From Roseibium marinum (lineage in GTDB: Bacteria > Pseudomonadota > Alphaproteobacteria > Rhizobiales > Stappiaceae): a DNA stretch of 64,000 bases. Shown here piece after piece: positions 54,841 through 63,954 of the stretch. Location: contig NZ_PPCN01000001.1 of the NCBI RefSeq assembly GCF_002906165.1, positions 930,001 through 994,000 of the forward strand. Reading direction: 5' to 3'. Below the pieces are notes generated by a model. It searched no databases. It was not told the origin of the DNA and saw nothing but the letters and a program-made list of their open reading frames with translations. How positions within the stretch are numbered: the stretch's first letter is position 1; every line of letters starts with the position of its first letter. The position numbers were made by a program, and so were the translations under genes.

Positions 54841-55584
54841 CTATCCGAGCGCGCCGAGGACGGCTTTCAAAAAACCCGTCAGGTCGTCGGTGACGAAATC
54901 CACATGGGGGTAGGGCTCGCCCTCCAGATCCCAGGTCTCCTTGAAGACCTGCCCCGCGACTTGCGGAACGATCAGCGTCGTGCACATGCCGAGCTGATGC
55001 GGCACGACCAGGTTCTTCGAAAGGTCCTCGAACATCGCCGAGCGCACGGAGGAAATGCCGGTTCTTGCCAGAAACCTGTCATAGGTTTCCCGGTTGGGTT
55101 TGGGGATCAGGTCCGCTTCGACAATGCCGAAAATGTCCTCGAAATGCTCAGAAATGCCCAGGGCCGCGGCGGTGCGTTCCGCGTGCGGCCGGTCGCCATT
55201 GGTGAAGATGAACTTCCTGCCCGGCAGTGCGGCGATGGCCGCGCCCAGATCCGGGTTCGGCGCCAGGCCGGAATAGTCGATGTCGTGCACGAAACGCAGA
55301 TATTCGTCCGGATCGATTTCGTGCCGCGTCATCAGGCCGCTCAACGTGGTGCCGAACTCGTGATAGAGCGCTTTTTGATGCGCCATCGCCTCGTCGCGGG
55401 GCACGTCCAGCATCTTCTCGACATAGAGCGCGATCTGTTCGTCGATCTGCGAAAACAGATCGGCGTCAGCCGGATAGAGCGTGTTGTCCAGGTCGAAGAC
55501 CCAGGCTTCGATGCCCTTGAAGATCCTCAGATCCAGCTGGTGCGCTTGCGGGCCCTCGTGGGGCAGGGGGCGTTTTCCGGTCAC
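54841..55584 (-). CDS. HAD pyrimidine 5'-nucleotidase family protein
   Basis: A 247-residue SDT1/Phm8-like HAD phosphatase. [20 protein letters not shown] carries the two Asp nucleophile motif, [19 protein letters not shown] motif II and [13 protein letters not shown] motif III. Relatives dephosphorylate UMP and CMP. Translation begins at GTG 55584, overlapping the argB stop (GTGA). This argB-HAD linkage is one I recall from many Rhizobiales. Its activity here is inferred from the family. Confidence 0.9.
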   Translation of the reverse strand: MTGKRPLPHEGPQAHQLDLRIFKGIEAWVFDLDNTLYPADADLFSQIDEQIALYVEKMLDVPRDEAMAHQKALYHEFGTTLSGLMTRHEIDPDEYLRFVHDIDYSGLAPNPDLGAAIAALPGRKFIFTNGDRPHAERTAAALGISEHFEDIFGIVEADLIPKPNRETYDRFLARTGISSVRSAMFEDLSKNLVVPHQLGMCTTLIVPQVAGQVFKETWDLEGEPYPHVDFVTDDLTGFLKAVLGALG

Positions 55585-56468
55585 GGGTGGATCAGGGTTC
55601 CCGCACCGCCATCGGTGAACAGTTCCAGAAGAACCGCATGCGACACCTTGCCGTTGAGGATGACGACGCCTTCCACACCCTGGTTCAGGGCTTCGATGCA
55701 GGTCTCGACCTTGGGGATCATGCCGCCGGAAATTGTGCCGTCGGCCATCAGCTCGCGGGCCCTTGCGACGGTGAGCTGCTTGATGAGATTGCCGTCCTTG
55801 TCGAGGACGCCCGGCACGTCGGTCAGAAACAGCAGACGCGTCGCGTTGAGCGCGCCGGCAATTGCCCCGGCGCAGGTATCGGCGTTGATATTGTAGGTCT
55901 CGCCGTCGCTCCCCGGTGCGACAGGCGCCACCACCGGGATGATGTCTTCCTTCAGAACCAGTCTGAGGACGGTCGGATCGACGGTTTCCGGTTCGCCGAC
56001 AAAACCGAGATCGAGGACGCTTTCGATATTGCTGTCCGGATCGACGACCAGCCGCTTGAGCTTGCGCGCGGTGACCAGATTGCCGTCCTTGCCGCACAGT
56101 CCGACCGCCCGGCCGCCTTCGGCGTTGATCAACTGCACGATTTCCTTGTTGATCGATCCGGCCAGAACCATTTCGACGACTTCGACCGTGGCCTTGTCGG
56201 TGACCCTGAGCCCGCCCTTGAACTCGCTGACTATGTTCAGCCGCTGCAGCATCTTGCCGATCTGCGGCCCGCCGCCATGCACCACCACCGGATTGACGCC
56301 GGACTGGCGCAGCAGGGTGATGTCCCTGGCGAAGGCCTGGCCAAGTTCCTGGTCGCCCATGGCGTGGCCGCCGTATTTCACGACGACGGTCTTGTTGTCG
56401 TAGCGCTGCATGTAGGGCAGGGCCTGGGCGATGATATGGGCGCGGCTGGTCATTTCAGGCGTGATCAT
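55581..56468 (-). CDS. argB: Acetylglutamate kinase
   Basis: The 295-residue kinase phosphorylates N-acetylglutamate in arginine synthesis. [12 protein letters not shown] binds [18 protein letters not shown] binds the substrate, and [20 protein letters not shown] and [15 protein letters not shown] are further signatures. [15 protein letters not shown] is the C-terminal loop. The N-terminal helix suggests the hexameric, arginine-inhibited type. It precedes the HAD gene with coupled translation. Confidence 0.97.
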   Translation of the reverse strand: MITPEMTSRAHIIAQALPYMQRYDNKTVVVKYGGHAMGDQELGQAFARDITLLRQSGVNPVVVHGGGPQIGKMLQRLNIVSEFKGGLRVTDKATVEVVEMVLAGSINKEIVQLINAEGGRAVGLCGKDGNLVTARKLKRLVVDPDSNIESVLDLGFVGEPETVDPTVLRLVLKEDIIPVVAPVAPGSDGETYNINADTCAGAIAGALNATRLLFLTDVPGVLDKDGNLIKQLTVARARELMADGTISGGMIPKVETCIEALNQGVEGVVILNGKVSHAVLLELFTDGGAGTLIHP

Positions 56469-56565
56469 GGACTTGAGATACTCTGCGTGGCTGAGGGACG
56501 TCTCGCGAAAGAGACCTGCTATAGCCGGTTTGACGGGTCTTCACAATCTGCTGCCGGAGCGCGCC

Positions 56566-57213
56566 TCACTGGGTCGCCAGCAGAAACAGTTCCGCCCGAA
56601 GATCGTCGACACCCTTGTTCTTCTCCGAGGAGGTGGCGATGATTTCCGGATGGGCGGCGATCCGTTTGGCAAGAAGCGCCCGGGTCTCCGTGATCAGGCG
56701 CGCCAACTGGGGCGGCTTGATCTTGTCGGCCTTCGTCAGCACCACCTGGTAGACGACGGCCGCCTTGTCGAGCAGCTCCATCGTCTCCAGGTCGTTCGCC
56801 TTGATCCCGTGACGGCTGTCGATCAGGAGTATGACGCGCCGCAGGTTCGGCCGGCCGCGCAGATAGGAAAACACCAGCCGTGTCCAGGCGTCGACCAGGT
56901 CCTTCGGCGCCTGCGCATAGCCGTAACCGGGCATGTCGACGATGGTCAGCGGCGTCTCCGGCGCGACGAAGAAATTCAGCATCTGCGTGCGGCCGGGCGT
57001 CGAGGAAGTCCGCGCCAGACCCTTGCGCCCGGTCAGCGCGTTGATCAGGCTGGACTTACCCACATTCGAGCGGCCCGCAAAGGCAATCTCGGTATCCGCC
57101 GCTTCCGGCAGGTTGGCCATGTCGGTGACGCTGGTCAGGAACTCCCAGGGGCGGGCGAACAACAGCCGGCCTGCTTCCAGGTCTTCCGGCGAATAGGTTT
57201 GATCTTCACTCAT
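56566..57213 (-). CDS. yihA: Ribosome biogenesis GTPase YihA/YsxC (EngB)
   Basis: A 215-residue GTPase needed for large ribosomal subunit assembly. [18 protein letters not shown] is G1, [10 protein letters not shown] is G2, [15 protein letters not shown] is G3, VLTKADKIK is G4 and [10 protein letters not shown] is G5, all intact. It lies 98 bases before argB on the same strand. In rhizobia it is usually next to yidC; here three accessory genes intervene. Confidence 0.97.
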   Translation of the reverse strand: MSEDQTYSPEDLEAGRLLFARPWEFLTSVTDMANLPEAADTEIAFAGRSNVGKSSLINALTGRKGLARTSSTPGRTQMLNFFVAPETPLTIVDMPGYGYAQAPKDLVDAWTRLVFSYLRGRPNLRRVILLIDSRHGIKANDLETMELLDKAAVVYQVVLTKADKIKPPQLARLITETRALLAKRIAAHPEIIATSSEKNKGVDDLRAELFLLATQ

Positions 57214-57293
57214 ATGCGCGTTTTAGCCTGCCGGACTGACGCCGTCGAGCGTGCATTCCGGTGCGGCGGTTAAATTCCGGCCGAGGCTATGGC

Positions 57294-58256
57294 CTACAGG
57301 CCGGACAGCTGTTTTTCGAACTCGTAGGTGGGGGCGATGAAGTCTGCGTTGCTCTTGATGATCGCGCAGGCGAAAAGAGTTCTGACAGCGCGCCCGTTGC
57401 CGTCTGTGAAGGCATGCGCGCGAAGGTGGGCGCCCAGCAGGTAACAGGCAATATTGCCCCAATTGTTGTGCTGATTCTGAACCGTGGGAACGAAGATGTA
57501 ATGGCGTTGTCCCGGAGACTGATAGCGGTGCCTTTGCTGCTCGGCCGTGGGAGGCAGGGGCATCATTTCCCGGATCTTGCGGGATTGGCGCGCGGCATAC
57601 GCCTGCAGATAGGTTCCGCCGCCGACGCCGCAGTAGTTCTGTCCCATCGCCGTATTGCGAAGGGCGTCGGCATTTGCGGGGATGGACCCCACGACGGCCC
57701 TGTGGATGTGTTCAATCGTCTCCACATGCCGCAAGTCCATATTGCGGTTCAGGACGGTGGCGATCGCCCTTTGGACAGCCGTCAAGTCCGCCCGGTTGGC
57801 GGTTCTGCCGAAGCTGTTGGACGAGGTGCAGACCCATTTGGAGGCCTTGATCAGGTCGGTGTCCGTTGCGCGGGCACCGTATTGGTCGGGCGGTATCTGA
57901 TTGCCCGGGGTATTCCGCAAAGTCACGAATACATTGGAGTAGGCTTTCAGCAGCAGCATATCGAGATGGCGCGTGGACGATGAAATGCGCTGGCGTTCCA
58001 TGTCGAGGCGCCCGGCCAACTGGTTTCTGAAATACGGTTCGTTGCTTCGCGCGGTAACAATTTGCGTCAGGTCGTTGGTGAAGGTTCTCTTGTTTTCGAA
58101 CGCCCAGAGCGTCGCAACGGTCAGCTCCGCGCAGTCCCGGTCGGTGTCCTGCACCAGCCGTTGAAAGGCCGGAAGCGCCCTGGCCATGTCCAGATAACTC
58201 CTGGGGGTCAGGGTCATCATGTCCTTGCGGCGCTGGAAAAAGTTAAATCCGGTCAT
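57294..58256 (-). CDS. Fic-domain protein (predicted AMPylase-type)
   Basis: A 320-residue protein of unknown origin with a recognisable Fic core at the C-terminus. HAFTDGNGRAVR at 281-292 matches HPFx[D/E]GNGRxxR except Ala for Pro at position 2; catalytic His281, the GNG loop and Arg292 are present. Upstream, HIHRAVVGSIPANADALRNT looks like the Fic substrate flap. Such enzymes transfer AMP or other nucleotides to target proteins. I see no clear inhibitory (S/T)xxxE(G/N) motif; TYEFEK near the C-terminus is a weak candidate. The N-terminal 150 residues are unfamiliar. GAGG lies 6 bases before ATG 58256. No antitoxin gene is adjacent. Confidence 0.78.
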   Translation of the reverse strand: MTGFNFFQRRKDMMTLTPRSYLDMARALPAFQRLVQDTDRDCAELTVATLWAFENKRTFTNDLTQIVTARSNEPYFRNQLAGRLDMERQRISSSTRHLDMLLLKAYSNVFVTLRNTPGNQIPPDQYGARATDTDLIKASKWVCTSSNSFGRTANRADLTAVQRAIATVLNRNMDLRHVETIEHIHRAVVGSIPANADALRNTAMGQNYCGVGGGTYLQAYAARQSRKIREMMPLPPTAEQQRHRYQSPGQRHYIFVPTVQNQHNNWGNIACYLLGAHLRAHAFTDGNGRAVRTLFACAIIKSNADFIAPTYEFEKQLSGL

Positions 58257-58473
58257 GCCATACCTCGAGTGCGTTGATTGCACAAATTTTGGGGGCCGTA
58301 CCTCGAAGTAGCGGCCCCGCGAATGAACTTTCTTCACTGGCAGATTTACGGAAGAGTGTAGGCGAGCGCCTGTGACGGGCGGCACTGGCGACAACACCGC
58401 GTTGGCAGCGCCCGGGGGGCGGGATTGTCTCAAGATCGGGGAAACCCGCCGGAGTCGGTCGGCCCGGCGGTGC

Positions 58474-59130
58474 TCAGGAAACTTCAGTCCTGGCGGTTGC
58501 CTGTTCCAGCCTGGCGAGATCCGCCCCCCTGATCGCGCCGAGATGGCGGGTGATCTTTTCCGCGGGCCAGTTCCACCAGGCAATTTCCAGGAGGCGCTCG
58601 ATGGTGTCTTCATCGAAGCGAAGCCGCATCACCCGGCCCGGATTGCCGACGACAATCGCATAGGGAGGAACGTCGGAGGCGACCACCGTATGAGCGCCGA
58701 TGATCGCGCCGGAACAGATGGTGACGCCCGGCATCACCGTCGCGCCGGTCCCGAACCAGACATCGTGTTCCACGATCATGTCGCCGCGCAGGTGATCGAA
58801 GATGGTGGCTTCGTCAAAACCTTCGCGCCAGGCATCGGCGAAAATATTGAACGGAAACGTCGAAAACCCCGTCATGGCATGGTTCGCGCCGTTCATGATG
58901 AAGGTCGTGCCCTGCGCCAGCGCGCAGAACCTGCCGATCTTCAGCCGGTCGCCGACGAAGTCGAAATGATAGCGCACGTTGCGCTCTTCGAACGCGGTGG
59001 CGTTCTCCAGGTCGTTGTAATAGGTGAAGTCGCCGACTTCGATGGTCGGGCGGGTGATGACGTTTTTCAGGAAAACCGTATGCGGTTCGCCGTTGAACGG
59101 ATGAAGGATGTCGGGAGACGGGCCGTGCAT
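58474..59130 (-). CDS. CatB/Vat-like xenobiotic acetyltransferase
   Basis: A 218-residue left-handed beta-helix acetyltransferase. FCALAQGTTFIMNGANHAM, then HDVWFGTGATVMPGVTICSG and AIIGAHTVVASDVPPYAIVV with VGNPGRVMRLRFDE are typical of the CatB (chloramphenicol) and Vat (streptogramin) group. The His in NGANH is the usual catalytic base. Most chromosomal members are not proven resistance genes. AGGAGG lies just before ATG 59130. It is on the same strand as the Fic gene, 217 bases upstream of it. Confidence 0.92.
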   Translation of the reverse strand: MHGPSPDILHPFNGEPHTVFLKNVITRPTIEVGDFTYYNDLENATAFEERNVRYHFDFVGDRLKIGRFCALAQGTTFIMNGANHAMTGFSTFPFNIFADAWREGFDEATIFDHLRGDMIVEHDVWFGTGATVMPGVTICSGAIIGAHTVVASDVPPYAIVVGNPGRVMRLRFDEDTIERLLEIAWWNWPAEKITRHLGAIRGADLARLEQATARTEVS

Positions 59131-59274
59131 GGGACCTCCTCAAAAAGCAAGAAACAAGGGAAGACGGAAAACGCGAAAAATACGCGGTCGACCTGCCGGT
59201 GAGCGGCTTCGCCTTGCGGAACAGGTCTTGCTTTATCGGTTCATCGGTCCGGGAACTCCTGAGGAAAGCCACGA

Positions 59275-59299
59275 AAAAGCGCCGCTTCAATCGGCGCTG
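59275..59299 (-). terminator. Terminator of the GT51-like gene
   Basis: On the minus strand a 7-bp stem AGCGCCG/CGGCGCT (59299-59293 with 59285-59279) with a 7-base loop is followed by five T (59279-59275). It lies 60 bases after the gene. Confidence 0.75.
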
Positions 59300-59358
59300 A
59301 CAGGACGAAATCCATACATTTACCCGTCCGCCGGGTCAAGATGCGAAGAGCGTCAGCG

Positions 59359-60021
59359 CTATTCGCGCCGGCAGCCTTCCAGCCAGACATCGCCGTTGCC
59401 TTGCGGCGTGCAATCGCCAGATACCAGCCTTTCAATACGGGCGATGCGCTCTTCAAGCCGCGCATCTTCATGCCTCAGATCGTACGCTCCCGGCGCGATC
59501 AGGACAGCCACGAGCGACAGGAACTCCCGGCCTGTCAATTCGGCCGGCGGCCGCTGGTAAACGGCTTCGCTCGCCACGAAGAAACCTTTCATCCAGCCGT
59601 CCGGTCCCCTGCCCATTTCGAGCGTATCCAGCCATAATGCCATGATCTGGTCTTTGGTGAGCTTCCGTTCCAGCCCGATGGCGTAGCCGGTCTGCCGGAT
59701 CTTGCCGATGCCCGGTTTGAATTTCCTGAAGGCAACGCGTTTTGCCAGGGACTGTGTGACCGTCGTGATGCCGGCTCCCGGCGTTGCAAAATCCAGGCCC
59801 GCGTGCTGATGAAAGGCCGGATCCTGAACCATGAGGAGCTTTTCCAGCCGGTCTTCGCCGAGATCCTTCCCGCCGCGGCCCTCGGTCATCAGTGCGTCGG
59901 CGCGCAGGGCCAGTCCGTCCGCGTCCGAAAGGGCGTCGAGATAACCGGTAACACCATAGATCAGGCCCGCAGCGACAAGCAGCAGAAACGCGGCACCAAG
60001 GAATTTGAACAGTCGATTCAT
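59359..60021 (-). CDS. GT51-like transglycosylase-domain protein lacking both catalytic Glu
   Basis: A 220-residue protein with an N-terminal membrane helix (4-24) and a GT51 (penicillin-binding-protein type) domain. QDPAFHQHAGLDF (Gln66) aligns with EDxxFxxHxG, and TTVTQSLAKR with the GGSTITQQLAK motif. KIRQTGYAIGLERKLTKDQI (Gln110) aligns with RKxxExxLAxxLERxLSK. Both glutamates that act in glycan transfer are Gln here. I recall related rhizobial proteins with the same QDP start. It may bind lipid II or glycan without polymerising it. No transpeptidase domain is present. Confidence 0.8.
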   Translation of the reverse strand: MNRLFKFLGAAFLLLVAAGLIYGVTGYLDALSDADGLALRADALMTEGRGGKDLGEDRLEKLLMVQDPAFHQHAGLDFATPGAGITTVTQSLAKRVAFRKFKPGIGKIRQTGYAIGLERKLTKDQIMALWLDTLEMGRGPDGWMKGFFVASEAVYQRPPAELTGREFLSLVAVLIAPGAYDLRHEDARLEERIARIERLVSGDCTPQGNGDVWLEGCRRE

Positions 60022-60191
60022 GAAGGCTCCACGGGAAGTGGTCGAGAGATGACACGTGAAAAGCGGCAATGTCATGATTGCCCGCTGCGGGCTTTCGCAT
60101 CGGCACGCGTTCTTGCGCAATTCATGTCAGCACTGTTGGCTGACCGGGCTCACCTGTCATTTTCGGCAGGATAAAAATTCGCTTCTTCATG

Positions 60192-60217
60192 AAAAAAGCC
60201 CCGCCTTGCGGCGGGGC
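60192..60217 (-). terminator. Rho-independent terminator of the rpmH-rnpA-yidC unit
   Basis: On the minus strand GCCCCGCC and GGCGGGGC (60217-60210 and 60205-60198) form a perfect 8-bp stem with a GCAA tetraloop, followed by six T (60197-60192). It is 30 bases past the yidC stop. Confidence 0.93.
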
Positions 60218-60248
60218 CTTTGCATCTGTTGGGTATTTGCCTGCTGCC

Positions 60249-62081
60249 TCAGGTCTTGTCGCCGGCGGCCGGTTTCTTTCGCTTGATCATGCCCGACAGA
60301 TTGTCCCACAGCTCCACCTTGACGCCCAGACGCCGCATGATGATGTATTGCTGGGTGACGGACAGCGTGTTGTTCCAGGCCCAGTAGATCACCAGCCCTG
60401 CCGGGAAGGAGGCCAGCATGAAGGTGAAGATCACCGGCATCCAGGTGAAGATCATCTGCTGCGTCGGATCGGGCGGCGCCGGGTTCATCTTCATCTGGAT
60501 GAACATGGTGATGCCCATGATCAGCGGCCACACGCCAAGCATCAGCATCTGCGGCGGATCCCAAGGGATCAGGCCGAACAGGTTGAAGAGCGTGGTCGGA
60601 TCGGGCGCGGACAGGTCCTGGATCCATCCGAAGAACGGCGCGTGCCGCATTTCGATGGTGACGTAAAGAACCTTGTAGAGCGAGAAGAACACCGGAATCT
60701 GGATCACGATCGGCAGACAGCCGGCCAGCGGATTGATCTTCTCTTTCTTGTAGAGCTCCATCAGCGACTGCTGCTGCTTCTGCTTGTCGTCCCCGTATTT
60801 CTCGCGGATTTCCGCCATCTGCGGCTGCACGAGCTTCATCTTGCTCATGGAGACGTAGGACTTGTTGGCGAGCGGGAAGAAGATCAGCTTGACGAGCACC
60901 GTGACCAGAAGGATCGCGACACCGAAATTGCCGGTCAGATGGAAGAACCAGTCGATGGCGAAAAACATCGGTTTGGTCAGGAAGTAGAACCAGCCCCAGT
61001 CGATCAGCAGCTCGAAGCGCTTGATGCTGAGGGCCTCTTCATACCCGTCCAGAAGTTTGGTTTCCTTGGCGCCGGCGAACAGATAGGAACTCGTTTCGCC
61101 GGTCCCGCCAGCCGACACCGAAACGGCGTTGCCGAGATAGTCCGCCTGGAAATTGCCGGTCTTGGCCGAATGGCTGAAGCCCGGCTGGAATTCCTGGCCC
61201 GGAAGCGGGATAAGCGTTGCCGCCCAGTACTTGTCGGTCATGCCGAGCCAGCCCTGGTCCACCTTGGGAGGACGGATCGTGCCTTCCTCTTCAAGATCGG
61301 AATAATCGACCTCCTGGAGCCCTTCCTCGCCGAAGACCCCGAGCAGGCCTTCATGCAGGATCCAGATGCCGTTGGTCTCGGGAATGTTGCGCCGGGCGAT
61401 GAGGCCGTAGGGATAAAGCGTGAGCGCATCGGCCGTGGTGTTCTCGACCGACTGTTCGACGGTGAACATATAGTTGTCGTCGACAGAGTAGACGCGCTTG
61501 AAGAGGACGCCCGCTCCGTTGTCCCAGGTCAGGGTGAGCGGCGTTGCCGGGGTGAGCGTCGCCTGTCCCTCCAGGGACCACTCCGTATCGGGGCCGGGAA
61601 GCGCGATACCGGCGTCGGGGTCGGCGACCCAGCCATAGTCGGCATAATAGGGATTGGGACTGCCGGAGGGAGAGAACAGCACGATGGTCGGGCTGCTTTT
61701 CTTGACCGTCTCGTGGTATTCCTTCAGCCGAAGGTCGTCGAGACGGCCACCGGTCAGATTGACCGATCCTTCCAGATGCGGCGTATCGATCGTGACCCGT
61801 TTCGAGGCGGAAAGTGCCTGCTCCCGGCTTGCAAAGGCAGCCTGTCCGGCTGCCGCCGGCGCGGGGGCCGAAGCATCGGTGCCCGGCGCGGCGGATGGCT
61901 GCGGAGCATTCGGATTGCCGCTGCCGGTGAGCCCCTGACTGGAGGCGTCCGCATCCTGCTGTGTCTGAAGTTCAGCCTGCTGGCGCTCCAGTTTCGGCCC
62001 GGCGATGAAATACTGCCAGCCCAGCAGTACGATCAGGGACAAAACGATTGCAAGAATCGTATTTCGGTTTTCAGAAATCAA
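60249..62081 (-). CDS. yidC: Membrane protein insertase YidC
   Basis: The 610-residue insertase has an N-terminal signal anchor ([20 protein letters not shown]), an Ala/Pro-rich linker, a large periplasmic domain (about 70-350) and the C-terminal five-helix core. [20 protein letters not shown] and [20 protein letters not shown] are the core signatures, followed by the hydrophilic groove helices and a short C-terminal basic tail. It inserts inner-membrane proteins with or without SecYEG. It starts 6 bases after rnpA. Confidence 0.97.
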   Translation of the reverse strand: MISENRNTILAIVLSLIVLLGWQYFIAGPKLERQQAELQTQQDADASSQGLTGSGNPNAPQPSAAPGTDASAPAPAAAGQAAFASREQALSASKRVTIDTPHLEGSVNLTGGRLDDLRLKEYHETVKKSSPTIVLFSPSGSPNPYYADYGWVADPDAGIALPGPDTEWSLEGQATLTPATPLTLTWDNGAGVLFKRVYSVDDNYMFTVEQSVENTTADALTLYPYGLIARRNIPETNGIWILHEGLLGVFGEEGLQEVDYSDLEEEGTIRPPKVDQGWLGMTDKYWAATLIPLPGQEFQPGFSHSAKTGNFQADYLGNAVSVSAGGTGETSSYLFAGAKETKLLDGYEEALSIKRFELLIDWGWFYFLTKPMFFAIDWFFHLTGNFGVAILLVTVLVKLIFFPLANKSYVSMSKMKLVQPQMAEIREKYGDDKQKQQQSLMELYKKEKINPLAGCLPIVIQIPVFFSLYKVLYVTIEMRHAPFFGWIQDLSAPDPTTLFNLFGLIPWDPPQMLMLGVWPLIMGITMFIQMKMNPAPPDPTQQMIFTWMPVIFTFMLASFPAGLVIYWAWNNTLSVTQQYIIMRRLGVKVELWDNLSGMIKRKKPAAGDKT

Positions 62082-62087
62082 CTGGAG

Positions 62088-62489
62088 TTACCCCTGTTTC
62101 CTGCGCAAGTTCGTTTGACCCTGCCGGTCTGTCCGGCGCGGCTTGCCCCGTCCGCGCGGCGTGGCAGGGTCAAGCACCTGGCTGAGGCCAGACTTAAGGT
62201 CTGCGACGAGTTTTTGAAAGGGAAGAGTGAGCGCGCTGTCCCGTGCGATCAGGACAAAATCCGCATTTTGCGGTTTATCGCCCGATTCAAGTTCGGCGAC
62301 GGCGGCCCTGAGGCGGCGTTTGATGCGGCTGCGCATGACGGAATTGCCGGTTTTCTTGGTGACCGTATACCCAACGCGCGCTGCGCCGTCCGCATCGCGT
62401 TTCAGCCCCTGAACGACAAAAGCGCGCCGACCCAGCCGGCCGCCTTTGGCGACCGCCAGGAACTCGGAGCGCTTTTTCAAAGTGTCCAT
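62088..62489 (-). CDS. rnpA: Ribonuclease P protein component
   Basis: The 133-residue basic protein is the RNase P subunit that matures tRNA 5' ends. LKKRSEFLAVAKGGRLGRRA is the N-terminal motif and RSRIKRRLRAAVAELES the RNR motif. The C-terminus is an Arg/Gly/Pro-rich extension. ATG 62489 was chosen by similarity to family starts; TTG 62543, close to the rpmH stop, would add 18 residues and is possible, as rnpA often starts there. Confidence 0.95.
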   Translation of the reverse strand: MDTLKKRSEFLAVAKGGRLGRRAFVVQGLKRDADGAARVGYTVTKKTGNSVMRSRIKRRLRAAVAELESGDKPQNADFVLIARDSALTLPFQKLVADLKSGLSQVLDPATPRGRGKPRRTDRQGQTNLRRKQG

Positions 62490-62549
62490 GAGCGGCAGCT
62501 GGTTGTTGGCAGACGCCGCCAACCCGGCGTGCTGCGGGCTCAACGCCGG

Positions 62550-62684
62550 TTAGGCGCTTAGGCTGTTGCGGCCCTTGGCACGGCGGCGAGCAAGCACCAG
62601 ACGGCCATTTTTGGTGGCCATACGTGCGCGAAAGCCGTGGCGGCGCTTGCGGACAAGACGGCTCGGTTGATACGTACGCTTCAT
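62550..62684 (-). CDS. rpmH: 50S ribosomal protein L34
   Basis: The 44-residue protein is too short for usual gene calls but unmistakable: [20 protein letters not shown], then [20 protein letters not shown] and LSA. It is the first gene of the rpmH-rnpA-yidC unit, and its stop overlaps the region where rnpA may begin. A good promoter lies 128 bases upstream. Confidence 0.98.
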   Translation of the reverse strand: MKRTYQPSRLVRKRRHGFRARMATKNGRLVLARRRAKGRNSLSA

Positions 62685-62812
62685 TGTTCTTCCCCACGCG
62701 GATTAATGCGCGGCCCTTGTTCATTTTAATTCTTTGGAGGAAGCACCCGAAGCGCGTGAAGCGCGCGGCTCTTGTCAGCCTTGGGTCCGAATGCATGTCC
62801 CGGTCGAGCGCG

Positions 62813-62841
62813 CTTATAAGGGCCATGCCGCTTCAAGTCAA
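62813..62841 (-). promoter_or_regulatory. Sigma-70 promoter of rpmH
   Basis: On the minus strand TTGACT (62841-62836), exactly 17 bases, then TATAAG (62818-62813). Both boxes are close to consensus, and the leader to the rpmH ATG is about 120 bases. Confidence 0.75.
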
Positions 62842-63053
62842 CTTTGCGCGTGAAGAATCTCTCAATTCCTGTGAGATCCGCGAACGCGCGCGCGATCCGG
62901 CTGGCGAGAAGCCGGGCTGCGCCACTGGGCCAAGCGGATCACACCGGAGTGAACCGAAGCCGGCCAAGCGTCACTTATCGGTGAAGCATGGTTCTTTTTA
63001 CCGGATTTAAGGTACATCTGCCAATCTATGGATAACGCACACCCCCGAATGCA

Positions 63054-63106
63054 GAAAAACGGGCGAGTGAACGAAAAACGGGCGGATGAAAGAAAAACGG
63101 GACCGC
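63054..63106. repeat. Three 19-bp tandem repeats before the VTT gene
   Basis: GAAAAACGGG recurs at 63054, 63073 and 63092 inside a 19-base period. Since 19 is not a multiple of three, the repeat does not look like coding sequence, which argues for a start codon at 63109 or later. Confidence 0.8.
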
Positions 63107-63108
63107 AC

Positions 63109-63918
63109 ATGCCGGGTGACAAGGCCAACGCAATGACCGCGCCGAAGGAAACGGAGGCCTTGGCGGGCGAAACGCGCAAGCGCTCGATTTCCGCCCGGAT
63201 CCGCACATGGTTGCCGCTGAGTGTCCTGATTGCCCTGATGGGGCTTGCTTTCTCGCTGGGCCTGCATGACCAACTGACGCTGTCCAATCTGATCATGCGC
63301 CGCCAGGAACTGGCCGGCTATGTGGACGGCAATACCGCGCTGGCTCTCGTGGTCTATCTGGCGGTTTATACTGTCGCCGTCGCGCTTTCCTTTCCCGGCG
63401 CGTCCCTGTTGACCATCGCAGGCGGTTTCCTGTTCGGCTGGGTCCTGGGCGGTTTCGTCACGGTTCTTGGCGCAACCCTGGGCGCTTGCGCGGTCTTTCT
63501 GGTGGCGCGCACTTCCCTGGGCGATGTCCTGACCCGGCGCGCCGGGCCGTTTTTGTCCCGGCTCGCGGACGGGTTCCGCAACGATGCCTTCAACTACCTG
63601 CTGTTTTTGCGGCTGACCCCGGTCTTTCCCTTCTGGCTGGTGAACATCGCTCCGGCCATTTTCAGGATGCCGCTGCCGTCTTATGCGCTCGCGACCTTTG
63701 TCGGCATCATTCCCGGCACCTTCGCCTTCACCTTCATCGGTTCGGGTCTGGACAGCGTCATCGCGGCGCAGGAAGCCGCCGACCCCGGCTGCGCTGCGGC
63801 CGGAACCTGCCGTATCGAGTTGTCCGCCCTGGTGACGCCTCAGCTTCTGACCGCGTTTTTCGCGCTCGGCATCGTCAGCCTCATTCCCGTCATCCTGAAA
63901 AAGCTGCGGTCCCGCTGA
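63109..63918 (+). CDS. TVP38/TMEM64 (VTT domain) membrane protein
   Basis: A 269-residue integral membrane protein of the DedA/VTT superfamily. After a hydrophilic N-terminus come VAVALSFPGASLLTIAGGFL, then LFLRLTPVFPFWLVNIAPAI and VGIIPGTFAFTFIGSGL, the hallmarks of the VTT domain. Relatives act as lipid scramblases or transporters; the cargo here is unknown. Start options are 63028, 63109 and 63133; 63109 is the first after the tandem repeats. An FAD oxidoreductase gene begins 36 bases downstream, a pairing I have seen elsewhere. Confidence 0.88.
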   Translation: MPGDKANAMTAPKETEALAGETRKRSISARIRTWLPLSVLIALMGLAFSLGLHDQLTLSNLIMRRQELAGYVDGNTALALVVYLAVYTVAVALSFPGASLLTIAGGFLFGWVLGGFVTVLGATLGACAVFLVARTSLGDVLTRRAGPFLSRLADGFRNDAFNYLLFLRLTPVFPFWLVNIAPAIFRMPLPSYALATFVGIIPGTFAFTFIGSGLDSVIAAQEAADPGCAAAGTCRIELSALVTPQLLTAFFALGIVSLIPVILKKLRSR

Positions 63919-63954
63919 TACTCCGCATTCCCGTTCATTAGAGAGGAGCCGCAG

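Larger units (their letters stand above)
62685..63108. other. 424-base divergent intergenic region between rpmH and the VTT gene
   Basis: The stretch holds the rpmH promoter (62813-62841), a GC-rich alternating segment CGCGAACGCGCGCGCG near 62880, and at its right end three 19-base repeats. No DnaA-box cluster typical of a chromosome origin was seen, although some bacteria have oriC near rpmH. No RNA gene was recognised. Confidence 0.5.

Noticed and set aside
60189-62561. A 790-codon open frame on the plus strand across yidC and rnpA
   Set aside because: It is the antisense of recognisable genes. High GC content makes long stop-free antisense frames common, and the peptide has no known motif.
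62685-63108. Chromosome origin next to rpmH
   Set aside because: No cluster of DnaA boxes or AT-rich unwinding segment was seen, and alphaproteobacterial origins usually lie elsewhere.
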